Assembly (NCBI RefSeq): GCF_019266065.1
Contig: NZ_LPNR01000064.1
Coordinates: 1-36,775 of the forward strand
Direction: 5' to 3'
Origin: Nocardia sp. MH4
GTDB lineage: Bacteria; Actinomycetota; Actinomycetes; Mycobacteriales; Mycobacteriaceae
DNA: 36,775 nt
The number at the start of each line of letters is the position of its first letter. The stretch's first letter is position 1. A program made the position numbers and the translations under genes. The notes beneath the pieces are model-generated. The model saw nothing but the letters and a program-made list of their open reading frames with translations. It ran no database searches and was not told where the DNA came from. Shown piece after piece: positions 16,054 to 24,104 of this stretch.

Positions 16054-17415
16054 ATGGCCAGCGATGTCCTAACCCGCGCCCGACGGGGTCTCGACGGGTA
16101 CTTCGGTGTCACGTCGAGCGGGTCCACCTTCCGGCGCGAGGCGATGGCGGGCACGGTCACGTTCCTGGCGATGTCCTACGTGCTGGCGGTGAATCCGTCG
16201 ATCCTCGGTGACGAGGGCGCCCTGGGCGACAAGGGCATCCCGATGCAGGCCGTGTTCACCGCGACGGCGGTGGCCGCGATCTTCGGCACCCTGGTCATGG
16301 GCATCTGGGCCAAATATCCGATCGCGCTCGCGCCCGGCATGGGCCTCAACGCGTTCTTCGCCTACACGGTCGTGCTCAGCATGGGCATTCCGTGGCAGGT
16401 CGCCCTGTCGGGCACCTTGCTGTCGGGCATCATCTTCTTCGTCCTGGCGATCACCAAGATCCGGGAACGGATCCTCAACGCCATCCCGCTGCAGATGAAG
16501 TTCGCGGTGGGCGCGGGCATCGGCCTGTTCGTCGCGTTCCTCGGACTGAAGAACGCGGGCATCGTGGTCAACAGCGACGCGACGCTGGTCACCCTCGGCG
16601 ACTTCACCAAGGGCACCACGCTGCTGGCCCTGTTCGGCTTGATCGTGACGGTGGTCTTCCTGGTGATCGGCTGGCACGGCGCGGTGCTCTACGGCATCGT
16701 CGCGACCACCGTCCTGGGCATGGTGACGGGGCTGGTCGCGATTCCGGACGGCATCGCCGAGCTGCCCAAGGGCCTGGATCAGACCTTCGGCCAGGCGATC
16801 ATCCATCTGCCCGACGCGTTCACCGGGCAGATGATCGTGGTGGTGCTCACCATGCTGTTCGTCGACTTCTTCGATGCCTCGGGCACGCTCATCGGCGTCG
16901 CCAACCAGGCGGGTCTGCTGAACAAGGACGGCACGCTGCCGCGGGCGCGCAGTGCGATGGCGGCCGACTCGGTCGGCACCACGGCGGGCGCGATCATCGG
17001 TACCTCCACCACGACCGCGTACGTGGAATCGACGGCGGGCGTCTCGGCGGGCGGGCGGACCGGGATCACCGCGGTGACCACGGCGGGCTGGTTCCTGCTC
17101 GCGATGTTCTGCTATCCGATCTTCTCGGTGATCGCCGGATCGGCCGAGGTCACCGCCCCCGCGCTGATCGTCGTCGGCGTGCTGATGGCCCGGGCGCTGG
17201 GCGATATCGACTGGCAGCACCTCGAGTACTCGGTGCCCGCGTTCCTGACCGTGATCATGATGCCGCTGACCTATTCGATCGCCAACGGCCTGGCGATGGG
17301 CATGATCTTCTACCCGATCGTGATGGTCGCCAGGGGCCGGTACCGGGACGTGCATCCGGCCATGTGGGCGCTGATGGTGTTGTTCCTCGGGTACTTCTTC
17401 TTCCTGGTCGAGTAG
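16054..17415 (+). CDS. NCS2-family (AzgA-like) purine permease
   Basis: A 453-residue transporter with about 12-14 membrane helices. The N-terminus (FRREAMAGTVTFLAMSYVLAVNPSIL), APGMGLNAFFAYTVV near residue 95, and the substrate-site segment around VDFFDASGTLIGVANQAGLL (about 270-290) are characteristic of the AzgA/GhxP branch, which takes up hypoxanthine, guanine or adenine with protons. IIGTSTTTAYVESTAGVSAGGRTG near 320 is the second signature. Start ATG 16054 has GGAG nearby. I see no purine riboswitch in the 97 bases upstream. It belongs to the block inserted between glgP and dinG relative to mycobacteria. Confidence 0.9.
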   Translation: MASDVLTRARRGLDGYFGVTSSGSTFRREAMAGTVTFLAMSYVLAVNPSILGDEGALGDKGIPMQAVFTATAVAAIFGTLVMGIWAKYPIALAPGMGLNAFFAYTVVLSMGIPWQVALSGTLLSGIIFFVLAITKIRERILNAIPLQMKFAVGAGIGLFVAFLGLKNAGIVVNSDATLVTLGDFTKGTTLLALFGLIVTVVFLVIGWHGAVLYGIVATTVLGMVTGLVAIPDGIAELPKGLDQTFGQAIIHLPDAFTGQMIVVVLTMLFVDFFDASGTLIGVANQAGLLNKDGTLPRARSAMAADSVGTTAGAIIGTSTTTAYVESTAGVSAGGRTGITAVTTAGWFLLAMFCYPIFSVIAGSAEVTAPALIVVGVLMARALGDIDWQHLEYSVPAFLTVIMMPLTYSIANGLAMGMIFYPIVMVARGRYRDVHPAMWALMVLFLGYFFFLVE

Positions 17416-17437
17416 GTGAACCCGCCGTAGGTGTGCC

Positions 17438-17443
17438 TATACT
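17438..17443 (+). promoter_or_regulatory. -10 element of the MTB12-like gene
   Basis: TATACT, the best -10 match in the window, predicts a transcript starting near 17450. It overlaps the inverted repeat that follows. Confidence 0.6.
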
Positions 17444-17461
17444 TAGGCTAGCCTAGCCAAG
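17443..17461. promoter_or_regulatory. Candidate IdeR/DtxR iron box
   Basis: TTAGGCTAGCCTAGCCAAG matches the IdeR consensus TWAGGTWAGSCTWACCTWA at 15 of 19 positions and has a perfect 10-bp palindrome at its core (17445-17454). It begins on the last base of the -10 and covers the predicted start of transcription, the usual place for repression. Binding is inferred from sequence only. Confidence 0.5.
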
Positions 17462-17479
17462 CTTGAAGGAGAGTTACCT

Positions 17480-17893
17480 ATGAAGCGCTCGCTCGTTGCC
17501 GCGTCGATGGCGGTTGCCACCATCTTCGCGCCGGTCACCGCGGCTGTCGTCGCCACCGCTCCCGCCGCGATCGCCGCTCCGGCGACCCCGTCGGCCGGCG
17601 AACTGCAGGGCAAGCTGCAGGCGGCCATGAACGGCTCCTCGGCCGAGCTCGAGTCGGGCAACGCGGGCAGCCTCGCCGTCGTCCGCGACACCGTCAACCG
17701 GATCCCGGGCTACAGCTGGGACGTCTCGGGCCCGGTCACCGTCGACGGTGACACCCTCTCGGCCACCCTGAACAGCCGCCTCGGCGACTACACCTACCCG
17801 ATCCCGGTGACCTGGAAGCACATCGACGGCACCTGGAAGCTGTCGCAGGAGTCGGAGAGCGCCCTGGTCGGCTACGCGACCATGGCGTGGTGA
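17480..17893 (+). CDS. Secreted protein of the low-molecular-weight antigen MTB12 type
   Basis: A 137-residue exported protein. It has a Sec signal peptide (MKRS, a hydrophobic Ala/Val core, likely cleavage around AIAAPA near residue 33) and a mature NTF2-like small domain (about 37-137) with SGPVTVDGDTLSATLNSRLGDYTYPIPVTW and a Trp at the C-terminus. This fits the MTB12/CfpB family of culture-filtrate antigens. No enzyme activity is known to me. It has an excellent ribosome site (AAGGAGAG, 9 bases before the ATG) and its own terminator, so it is probably strongly expressed as a single-gene unit. Confidence 0.85.
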   Translation: MKRSLVAASMAVATIFAPVTAAVVATAPAAIAAPATPSAGELQGKLQAAMNGSSAELESGNAGSLAVVRDTVNRIPGYSWDVSGPVTVDGDTLSATLNSRLGDYTYPIPVTWKHIDGTWKLSQESESALVGYATMAW

Positions 17894-17907
17894 ACTGAGT
17901 CCTCCCG

Positions 17908-17943
17908 CAAAGGCCGCCCTTCGGGCGGCCTTTGCTGTTTTTC
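17908..17943 (+). terminator. Terminator after the MTB12-like gene
   Basis: CAAAGGCCGCCC (17908-17919) pairs with GGGCGGCCTTTG (17923-17934), followed by CTGTTTTT. It is a strong intrinsic terminator. Confidence 0.9.
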
Positions 17944-18018
17944 GTGTGAGCAGGGTCACGGAAGTGCTGGGAACGACGTGAAATAGATGGCCCGGACCCA
18001 GGGTTGTGACCGGAAGAG

Positions 18019-18042
18019 GCAACCGGACCGTGGTCCGGTTGC
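18019..18042. repeat. 24-base perfect inverted repeat upstream of the DoxX gene
   Basis: The 11-base arm 18019-18029 (GCAACCGGACC) is exactly repeated in reverse at 18032-18042 with a 2-base centre. It ends 31 bases before the DoxX start. It could be an operator for a dimeric regulator or a hairpin in the 5' leader. It is too far from the previous gene, and lacks a T-run, to be a simple terminator. Confidence 0.8.
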
Positions 18043-18073
18043 GGGCATGTATCGAATCGCAGATGAGGAAACG

Positions 18074-18625
18074 ATGACCGACACCGCTACCCGCACCACT
18101 CCCGCTACCTCCACCGCCGACGAGGTCACCGCCTACGGCATCGGCCTGCTGGTGTTGCGCGTCGGCTTCGGCGGCCTGATGGCCGCCTACGGCGCGCAGA
18201 AACTGTTCGGCTGGTTCAACGGCATGGGCTGGCAGACCACCACCGACAGCTTCGAGGCGATGGGCTACAACCCCGGTGTCCTCTTCGGCACCCTCGCCGG
18301 GCTCAGCGAGCTGGTCGGCGGTCTGCTGCTGGTCTTCGGTCTGTTCACGCCGCTGGCCGCCGCGATCGTGCTCGGCACCATGATCAACGCGATCAACGTG
18401 CTGTGGGCCGGTGGTCTCTTCCCGGCCGACCCGTCGGTGACCGGCTACTCGACCCCGCTGGTCTACGCGATCGCCGCCGCGGGCCTGGCCTTCACCGGCC
18501 CGGGCCGGTTCTCGCTCGACGCCGGGCGTCCCTGGGCGCGCCAGGGTGTCGTCTGGGGCGCCGCGGCCGTGGCGGTCGCCGTGGTCGCCGCGGTGCTGAC
18601 CCTGATCCTGAAGGCCGCGCTCTGA
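18074..18625 (+). CDS. DoxX-family membrane protein
   Basis: A 183-residue protein with four predicted membrane helices: GIGLLVLRVGFGGLMAAYGAQKLF (about 20-43), GTLAGLSELVGGLLLVFGLFTPLAAAIVLGTMINAI (two helices, about 75-110), and one at the C-terminus; PLVYAIAAAGLAFTGPGRFSLD lies between. R-x-x-x-G in helix 1 and the GPGRFSLD motif are typical of DoxX. In M. tuberculosis one DoxX protein works with SodA and SseA at the membrane in thiol oxidant defence; whether this one does is unknown. ATG 18074 has GAGGAAA at 18065. A 24-base inverted repeat lies upstream. Confidence 0.87.
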   Translation: MTDTATRTTPATSTADEVTAYGIGLLVLRVGFGGLMAAYGAQKLFGWFNGMGWQTTTDSFEAMGYNPGVLFGTLAGLSELVGGLLLVFGLFTPLAAAIVLGTMINAINVLWAGGLFPADPSVTGYSTPLVYAIAAAGLAFTGPGRFSLDAGRPWARQGVVWGAAAVAVAVVAAVLTLILKAAL

Positions 18626-18638
18626 GCCGAGCCGACGT

Positions 18639-18686
18639 CGACGGCGGCGGCGTGGCGACCGGAATCGGTTGCCGCGCCGCCGTTGT
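18639..18686 (+). terminator. Terminator after the DoxX gene
   Basis: ACGGCGGCG (18641-18649) pairs with CGCCGCCGT (18675-18683). The enclosed bases fold further (GGCGACCG with CGGTTGCC, one G-U pair), giving a long stem-loop ending in TTGTCGTT. Confidence 0.65.
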
Positions 18687-18835
18687 CGTTCCCAGGTGCG
18701 CGACGTTTCGTCATCGACCGTATGCCCGTGGTTCCACGCAGTGCCCGCGCCTGTCGCCGGTACCGATTACCCTCGTCGGCGGCGCCGGTCGACGCGGCGC
18801 CACGCACCGTCCGCGCATCGAAGAGGAGAGCTGCG

Positions 18836-19648
18836 ATGAAGGCTTACGACCTGGGTTTCGGGGATTCCGCGGACAAACTGGCGGAGACGCCGGGCGGTGA
18901 ACCGCTGACGCTCGACGCGCCGGTGCGCGCCGGGTGGATCGGCAGCGAGGGACCCGCGATCGATCCGGCGACCTGGCCGCGCGGACCGGTCACCGGGCTG
19001 CCGATGATGCACGCGCTCACCCTGCGGCTGCCCACCGACTATCAGCGCCGGGGACCGAAGTTCCCGGCCATCGCCTTCTTCCAGGGTGAGGGGCAGTTCG
19101 CCGACGCGACCGACCCGATCCAGGCCGACGCGTCCGCCGAGGATCCCGTCGCCCGCGAGCTGGTCTCGACCCGGCTGCACTCCCAGCTGCAACTCCTGCA
19201 CGACGAGATCGGCGGCGTGTTCGCCCTGATCTGGCTGACCGAAGCGGAATTCGCCGCGGGCCCGGTCGCCCCGCCCGCCGACGTGCGCCCGCCCGGTTCG
19301 CCGGTCGCGAGCGACGAGGGCTGCAACGCCTGGGACGACGTGCACCCCACCATCGGCGTCTGGCTGGCCGAGCGCGTCGCCGATCCCAATATCGGCATCC
19401 CGCCGGTCGAGTACGTCCCGAACTCGCGCTACCAGGATCCGCTCACGGAGGACTCCGGCTGGAATCACTGGGCCGAGCCCCTGTTCGGGCGCTCCCACCT
19501 CGGCGGCACCGCCTTCCCCGTCCAGGCGCTCCCGGAGGGCCTGACCCCGTACTACCTGGAGATCGAGGAGATCTCCGGGATGAACTTCGGCGGCGGCAAC
19601 GCCCAGCTCGACCTGGAGTCGGGCGTCTTCGACTGGGCCTGCGGGTAG
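18836..19648 (+). CDS. Hypothetical protein, possibly DUF1963/YwqG-like
   Basis: A 270-residue, acidic, soluble protein with no signal peptide or membrane helix. Features include PVTGLPMMHALTLRLPTDYQRRGPKFPAIAFFQGEGQF (about 45-85), a Cys in DEGCNAWDD, and a C-terminal GMNFGGGNAQLDLESGVFDWACG. The two-part beta-rich layout and the closing GGGNAQLDLE segment recall the poorly characterised DUF1963/YwqG group, but I am not sure of this match. ATG 18836 has a strong ribosome site (GAGGAGAG) and fits the short MKAYDLGFG opening. It ends 3 bases from the convergent GT87 gene without a visible terminator between them. Confidence 0.75.
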   Translation: MKAYDLGFGDSADKLAETPGGEPLTLDAPVRAGWIGSEGPAIDPATWPRGPVTGLPMMHALTLRLPTDYQRRGPKFPAIAFFQGEGQFADATDPIQADASAEDPVARELVSTRLHSQLQLLHDEIGGVFALIWLTEAEFAAGPVAPPADVRPPGSPVASDEGCNAWDDVHPTIGVWLAERVADPNIGIPPVEYVPNSRYQDPLTEDSGWNHWAEPLFGRSHLGGTAFPVQALPEGLTPYYLEIEEISGMNFGGGNAQLDLESGVFDWACG

Positions 19649-19651
19649 AGC

Positions 19652-20992
19652 TCAGTCCACCATGGCCGGGCGGTCGTCGTCGGGGTGCGCCCCGCCGGCG
19701 ACGCGCGGTGGCCGGATCGCGCGGGAGAGTTCTTCCGCGACAGGGGGATCGATGATGGTCGGTTCGATCGGTTCGACGCGTGGGCGCGGCGGCGTCGAGC
19801 GGACCAGCCGGAAGGCGCCGATCAGCACGGTCAGGTAGACGACCACGTAGACGTTCATCATGACCTGCGCGCCCGGCCACCACGGCGGCAGCAGGAAGGT
19901 GCCGACACTGACCCAGGTGGGGGTGTAGGTGTAGGTCCACGCGGCGATGGCGAGGTAGAGCCCGCCGGCGGCGAGCCACCAGCGGCCACGGGTCTGCGCG
20001 CGATGGATCAGGTAGACCGTCAGCGGCACGAACCAGACCCAGTGGTGCCCCCACGAATACGGGGAGACCGCGCAGGCGGTGAGGCCGCCGAGGGTCACCG
20101 ACAGCAGCGCTTCGCCGCGGCGCACCAGCTCGGCCGCGAGCCACAGCGCGACGAGCGCGATCGGGACCGCGATCAACAGCCACAACCAGACCGGGGCAGG
20201 CCCGTGGACGAGATGGGCGATGGCCCCGCGCAGCGACTGGTTGGCGGGGTGGACATCGGGGGCGATGCGGCCGGACTGGAAGAACGTCGAGGTCCAGTAC
20301 TGAGCGGAATCGCTCGGCAGGACAAGCGCGGTCAGGCCGATCGTGGCGGCGAAGGTGAGCGCCGCGGTGGCCGCGGCACGCCACTGCCGCTGCGCCAGAT
20401 ACTGGGCGACGAAGAACAGCGGCGTCAGCTTGATCCCCGCGGCGATGCCGACGCCGAGACCGCGCAGCCTGCTGTGCTCGGCGCGGGAGAAGTCCCACAG
20501 CACGAGCAGCATGAGCCACAGGTTGATCTGCCCGTAGTAGAGCGTGGTGCGTACGGGCTCGGCGAAGACGAAGGCCAGCATGATCAGCGCGCTGACGACG
20601 ACCAGGCGCGGTGTCACCCGGTAGCCGAGCATCCGCCAGCTCTGCAGCACGCAGCCGAACAACACGACGAGATTGAGTACCAACCAGGTCGTGGTGACCG
20701 CCGACCACGGCACCAGCACCAGCGGCAGGAACGCCAGCGCCGAGAACGGCGTGTAGGTGTAGAGCAGGCCGTAGTGCGTCGGCTCGATGTAGAGCGCTCG
20801 GTCGTGCAGCACGCGCCAGCCGCCGTCGCGGTAGATGTGGACGTCGAGGCCGCCGACGAGGATGCCGCCGCTGTCCATCCACGGATCCATGGTGGTGAAC
20901 AGCAGTGTCACGCCGAGGACGGCGGTACCGAGTAGCAGGAGGAGCGTCGAGACTGTGCGCGGGAGCTCCGCGCGTCGAGATTTCTCCACCAC
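19652..20992 (-). CDS. GT87 polyprenol-phosphate-mannose-dependent alpha-(1->2)-mannosyltransferase
   Basis: A 446-residue GT-C type membrane enzyme with about ten helices. The first extracytoplasmic loop carries GGLDVHIYRDGGWRVL (about 47-62), whose Asp is the expected catalytic acid/base position of the family. YGLLYTYTPFSALAFLPL and the mid-protein YYGQINLWLMLLVLWDF (about 155) are GT87 signatures. Relatives in Corynebacteriales add mannose to PIM or lipoarabinomannan from polyprenyl-phosphate-mannose. The last 45 residues are a cytoplasmic Pro/Arg-rich tail. It starts at GTG 20992, with GTG 20989 equally possible. Confidence 0.85.
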   Translation of the reverse strand: MVEKSRRAELPRTVSTLLLLLGTAVLGVTLLFTTMDPWMDSGGILVGGLDVHIYRDGGWRVLHDRALYIEPTHYGLLYTYTPFSALAFLPLVLVPWSAVTTTWLVLNLVVLFGCVLQSWRMLGYRVTPRLVVVSALIMLAFVFAEPVRTTLYYGQINLWLMLLVLWDFSRAEHSRLRGLGVGIAAGIKLTPLFFVAQYLAQRQWRAAATAALTFAATIGLTALVLPSDSAQYWTSTFFQSGRIAPDVHPANQSLRGAIAHLVHGPAPVWLWLLIAVPIALVALWLAAELVRRGEALLSVTLGGLTACAVSPYSWGHHWVWFVPLTVYLIHRAQTRGRWWLAAGGLYLAIAAWTYTYTPTWVSVGTFLLPPWWPGAQVMMNVYVVVYLTVLIGAFRLVRSTPPRPRVEPIEPTIIDPPVAEELSRAIRPPRVAGGAHPDDDRPAMVD

Positions 20993-21138
20993 GGCCGTAC
21001 TACCGGCCGGCTCGCATCGTATGCACGACTAAGAACCTACCGCCCGCCCGCCGGGATGCCGCGGTGCGGCCCGCCTTTGGTAGCGGATCCCTATGTAGTC
21101 GGTCGTCGGGGCGGCCGACCGGACCCGGAAGTGCCCGG

Positions 21139-21843
21139 TCACGCGGCCGGCTGCAAGACCAGCATGGTGTCGGCGCCGTGATGGAACTCGTAGCGGGTCT
21201 TGCGCAGTGCGGTGTGCACGCCCTTGTCGTGGAGTTCGGTGCGGAGGTGGGCGATGAGGTCGTCCAGGGGCGCGCCGGTGTAATCGAGCAGAGGGTAGAG
21301 CCTGGCTTCGCCCTCGGTGACCCGGGACAGTTCGAGCAGGGCGGACAGGTGGAATTCGGCGTCGAGGCGGTCGGCGTAGCTGAACAGCAGGTGCGAGCTC
21401 AGCGACAGGTCGAAGGACTTGTCGGGGAACGGGAGTTCGGGCAAGCTCGCGGCGATGTAGCGGTCGGGTGCGGCGCGCAGATCGGCGGCGAAGCGCCGGG
21501 CCGCGCCGCGCCGGATGGCGGCATGGCCGTCGGGGGAGCCGTACCAGTCCCAGCGGTAGCGGTGGGCATTGGCGGCGGCCCAGGCCACCGCACGGTCGTT
21601 CTCGGTGACGGCATCGACGGCCAGTGCGGTGGTCGGACGGGCGTAGATCGGATCGATCGCGGTGACCACGGCACCCAGGGCAGTCGCCTCGGCCGCGAAA
21701 CTTGCTGCGCCACCAGGGCAATCGAGCACCTTGCGCCCGGTGAGGTCGTCGTCGGACAGGCGAAACATCGCGCGGTACTCGGCCAAAGATCTTGCGCTGA
21801 CCAGAAATTCGCCGAGTACCTCGCCATCGGCGTGGTGCTTCAT
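21139..21843 (-). CDS. Class I SAM-dependent methyltransferase
   Basis: A 234-residue protein. Motif I is KVLDCPGGAASFAAEATALG (about 37-56) and the beta-2 acid lies in VTAIDPIY. LPELPFPDKSFDLSLSSHLLFSY near residue 145 is the motif IV/post-region. The C-terminus (GVHTALRKTRYEFHHGADTMLVLQPAA) resembles a family of small uncharacterised bacterial methyltransferases. The substrate is unknown. ATG 21843 is used; a GTG directly before it (21846) is possible. It lies between the GT87 gene and dinG, in the block without mycobacterial counterpart. Confidence 0.82.
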   Translation of the reverse strand: MKHHADGEVLGEFLVSARSLAEYRAMFRLSDDDLTGRKVLDCPGGAASFAAEATALGAVVTAIDPIYARPTTALAVDAVTENDRAVAWAAANAHRYRWDWYGSPDGHAAIRRGAARRFAADLRAAPDRYIAASLPELPFPDKSFDLSLSSHLLFSYADRLDAEFHLSALLELSRVTEGEARLYPLLDYTGAPLDDLIAHLRTELHDKGVHTALRKTRYEFHHGADTMLVLQPAA

Positions 21844-21933
21844 CACCCAACGGTCTCACGACTTGCGTTCGCCCGGTGGTGAATTCACGGGTGTGGTCAT
21901 GTCGATTGCAGGACTCGGCGTAAGTCCCTCAGC

Positions 21934-23979
21934 TCAGGCGGACGCGGTGAGCCTGCGCAGCGCCTTCGCCACCACCTCGGGGTCGGTGGTCTCCCAGTAC
22001 GGCGGCAGCGAAGCGCGCAGGTAGCCGCCGTACCGGGCGGTGGCCAGCCGCGAATCGAGGATCGCGACGACGCCGCGATCGTCGACGCTGCGCAGCAGTC
22101 GACCGGTGCCCTGGGCCAGCAGCAGGGCGGCATGGTTGGCCGCCACCGTCATGAAGCCGTTGCCGCCGCGCGATTCCACCGCGCGCTGACGGGCGGTGAG
22201 CAGCGGGTCGTCGGGGCGGGGGAACGGAATGCGGTCCAGGATCACCAGACTCAGCGACGGGCCCGGTACGTCGACGCCCTGCCACAGCGTGAGCGTGCCG
22301 AACAGCGACGTCGCCGGGTCGTCGGCGAACTTGCGCACCAGCGCGCCCATCGAGTCGTCGCCCTGGCACAGCACCGGGGTGTCGAGCCGTTCGCGCAGCG
22401 CCTCGGTAGCGGCCTTGGCGGCGCGCATCGAGGAGAACAGGCCGAGCGTGCGCCCGCCCGCGGAGGTGATCAGCTGCTCGATCTCGTCGAGATAGGCGGG
22501 GGCGAGGCCGTCGCGACCCGGCGCGGGCAGGTGCTTGGCGACATAGAGGATGCCGGACTTGGCGTGGTCGAACGGGGAGCCGACGTCGAGGGAACTCCAG
22601 CGCACCGATTCCAGGTCGGCGGGCGCGGTGGCGCCGTTGGCCAGTGCCGGGTCGACCTTGCCGCCGGACTGCGAGGGCAGGCCCCAGGTGATCGCGAGAC
22701 CGTCGAACGAGCCGCCGATCTGGAGGGTGGCCGAGGTGAGGACCACGGTCGCGGTGCCGAACAGTCTGCTGCGCAGCAGGCCGCCCACCGACAGCGGCGC
22801 CATCCGCAGGGTGCGGCGCGCGACGCCGCGGATCTCGTCGGCCGAGAGCCAGATGACATCGCGGCGCGCGGCCGGATCGGCCTCCTCGAACGCGGTGAGG
22901 GTACGCACCGCAGCGTCGTGCACGTCGTCGATCGCGGCCACGGCCATCGTGCGAGCCGCGGCGTTGTCGGGATCGTCGGTGGCCTTGACGCTGCCCTGCG
23001 GCGCGAGCGCGGTGCGGGCGTTCCAGGCGGCGTCGCGGACCAGTGCGAGGACGGGGGCGATGCCGTCGGGCAGCTGATCCCAGCGGCCGGGCGGCAGATC
23101 CTCGAGCGCCTCGTGGAACGCTTCGGCCGCGCCTTCGAGCTGGTCGACCTCGCGTTCGTCGATGAGCTTGGTGCAGCGGCGGGCCGCGGCGCTGATCGCG
23201 GTCGCGGCGAGTTCGGCGGTGGCGACGCCGGTGACCCGGTCGACCAGTTCGTGCGCCTCGTCGATCACCACCACATCGTGTTCGGGCAGCACCTGGATGC
23301 CGCTGATCGCGTCGATGGCCAGCAGGGCGTGGTTGGTCACCACCACGTCGGCCTGGGCCGATTCGGCACGCGCCTTCTCGGCGAAGCAGTCCTGGCCGAA
23401 CTGGCAGCGGGTCTTGCCCAGGCATTCGCGCGAGGACACGCTGACCTGGCGCCAGGCCCGGTCGCTGACGCCGGGGGCGATCTCGTCGCGGTCGCCGGTC
23501 TCGGTGTCGGAGGCCCACTCGTTGAGCCGCTGTACCTCGCGGCCCAGCTTGGAGATGGCGAACGCGTCGAACAGTTCCGCCTCGCCGCCGGTGTCCTCCG
23601 GGATCACGCTGTTGATCTTGTTCAGGCACAGATAGTTGTTGCGGCCCTTGAGGATCGCGAACTGCGGCACCCGACCGAGCGGCCCGGCCAGCGCGTCGGC
23701 CAGCCGGGGCAGATCGCGGTCGACCAGCTGACGTTGCAGGGCGATCGTCGCGGTGGAGACCACCACCGTGCGCCCGGTCCGCACCGCGTGCCGCAGACTC
23801 GGCACCAGGTAGGCCAGCGACTTGCCGGTGCCGGTTCCCGCCTGCACCGCCAGGTGTTCCTTGGTGTCGATCGCGTGGTCGACCGCGGTGGCCATCGTCG
23901 TCTGGCCGGTGCGTTCCTTGCCTCCCAGGGCATGCACGGCGGTGGCGAGCAGGTCGGCGACGGGAGGAAGTTCGGGCAC
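21934..23979 (-). CDS. dinG: ATP-dependent DNA helicase DinG (XPD-like, Fe-S)
   Basis: A 681-residue superfamily 2 helicase that unwinds DNA 5' to 3' and resolves D-loops and R-loops. Walker A is GTGTGKS (48-54) and the DEAH box is 240-243. Four cysteines for a [4Fe-4S] cluster are in place: C118 (NNYLCLNK), C186, C192 and C198 (ECLGKTRCQFGQDCF). The C-terminal helicase motifs include FGTLTLWQGVDVPG and a Q-G-x-G-R-L-x-R segment (QGTGRLLRSVDDRGV). It starts at GTG 23979, six bases after a -10 hexamer. Its M. tuberculosis counterpart is Rv1329c, also next to pncB. Confidence 0.95.
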   Translation of the reverse strand: MPELPPVADLLATAVHALGGKERTGQTTMATAVDHAIDTKEHLAVQAGTGTGKSLAYLVPSLRHAVRTGRTVVVSTATIALQRQLVDRDLPRLADALAGPLGRVPQFAILKGRNNYLCLNKINSVIPEDTGGEAELFDAFAISKLGREVQRLNEWASDTETGDRDEIAPGVSDRAWRQVSVSSRECLGKTRCQFGQDCFAEKARAESAQADVVVTNHALLAIDAISGIQVLPEHDVVVIDEAHELVDRVTGVATAELAATAISAAARRCTKLIDEREVDQLEGAAEAFHEALEDLPPGRWDQLPDGIAPVLALVRDAAWNARTALAPQGSVKATDDPDNAAARTMAVAAIDDVHDAAVRTLTAFEEADPAARRDVIWLSADEIRGVARRTLRMAPLSVGGLLRSRLFGTATVVLTSATLQIGGSFDGLAITWGLPSQSGGKVDPALANGATAPADLESVRWSSLDVGSPFDHAKSGILYVAKHLPAPGRDGLAPAYLDEIEQLITSAGGRTLGLFSSMRAAKAATEALRERLDTPVLCQGDDSMGALVRKFADDPATSLFGTLTLWQGVDVPGPSLSLVILDRIPFPRPDDPLLTARQRAVESRGGNGFMTVAANHAALLLAQGTGRLLRSVDDRGVVAILDSRLATARYGGYLRASLPPYWETTDPEVVAKALRRLTASA

Positions 23980-23985
23980 GCAGGC

Positions 23986-23991
23986 AGCTTA
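23986..23991 (-). promoter_or_regulatory. -10 element of dinG
   Basis: TAAGCT on the minus strand, six bases before the GTG at 23979. Confidence 0.55.
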
Positions 23992-24015
23992 TCGGTCCCC
24001 TCGGACAGTTTTCTT

Positions 24016-24030
24016 GGAGCGCTGGCGCGC
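24016..24030 (+). repeat. GC-rich short repeat, third partial copy
   Basis: GGAGCGCTGGCGCGC, identical to 30710-30724. Both are intergenic. A small dispersed element of this genus is possible, but a 15-base GC-rich match could also be chance. Confidence 0.4.
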
Positions 24031-24104
24031 TCGAGGTCGCGGCCCCTGGTGTCCCGGCCGCGACTCGCCGCTGCCCGGCGGACCGGGTCGGGTCGTCAGG
24101 CGGG

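Noticed and set aside
17965..18000. SigE/SigH-type promoter (GGGAAC) before doxX
   Set aside because: No GTT lies at the required spacing downstream of GGAAC.
21879..21888. GTGAATTCAC palindrome upstream of the methyltransferase at 21843
   Set aside because: Only 10 bases, containing a common restriction-type core, with no recognisable promoter beside it. Too weak to call an operator.
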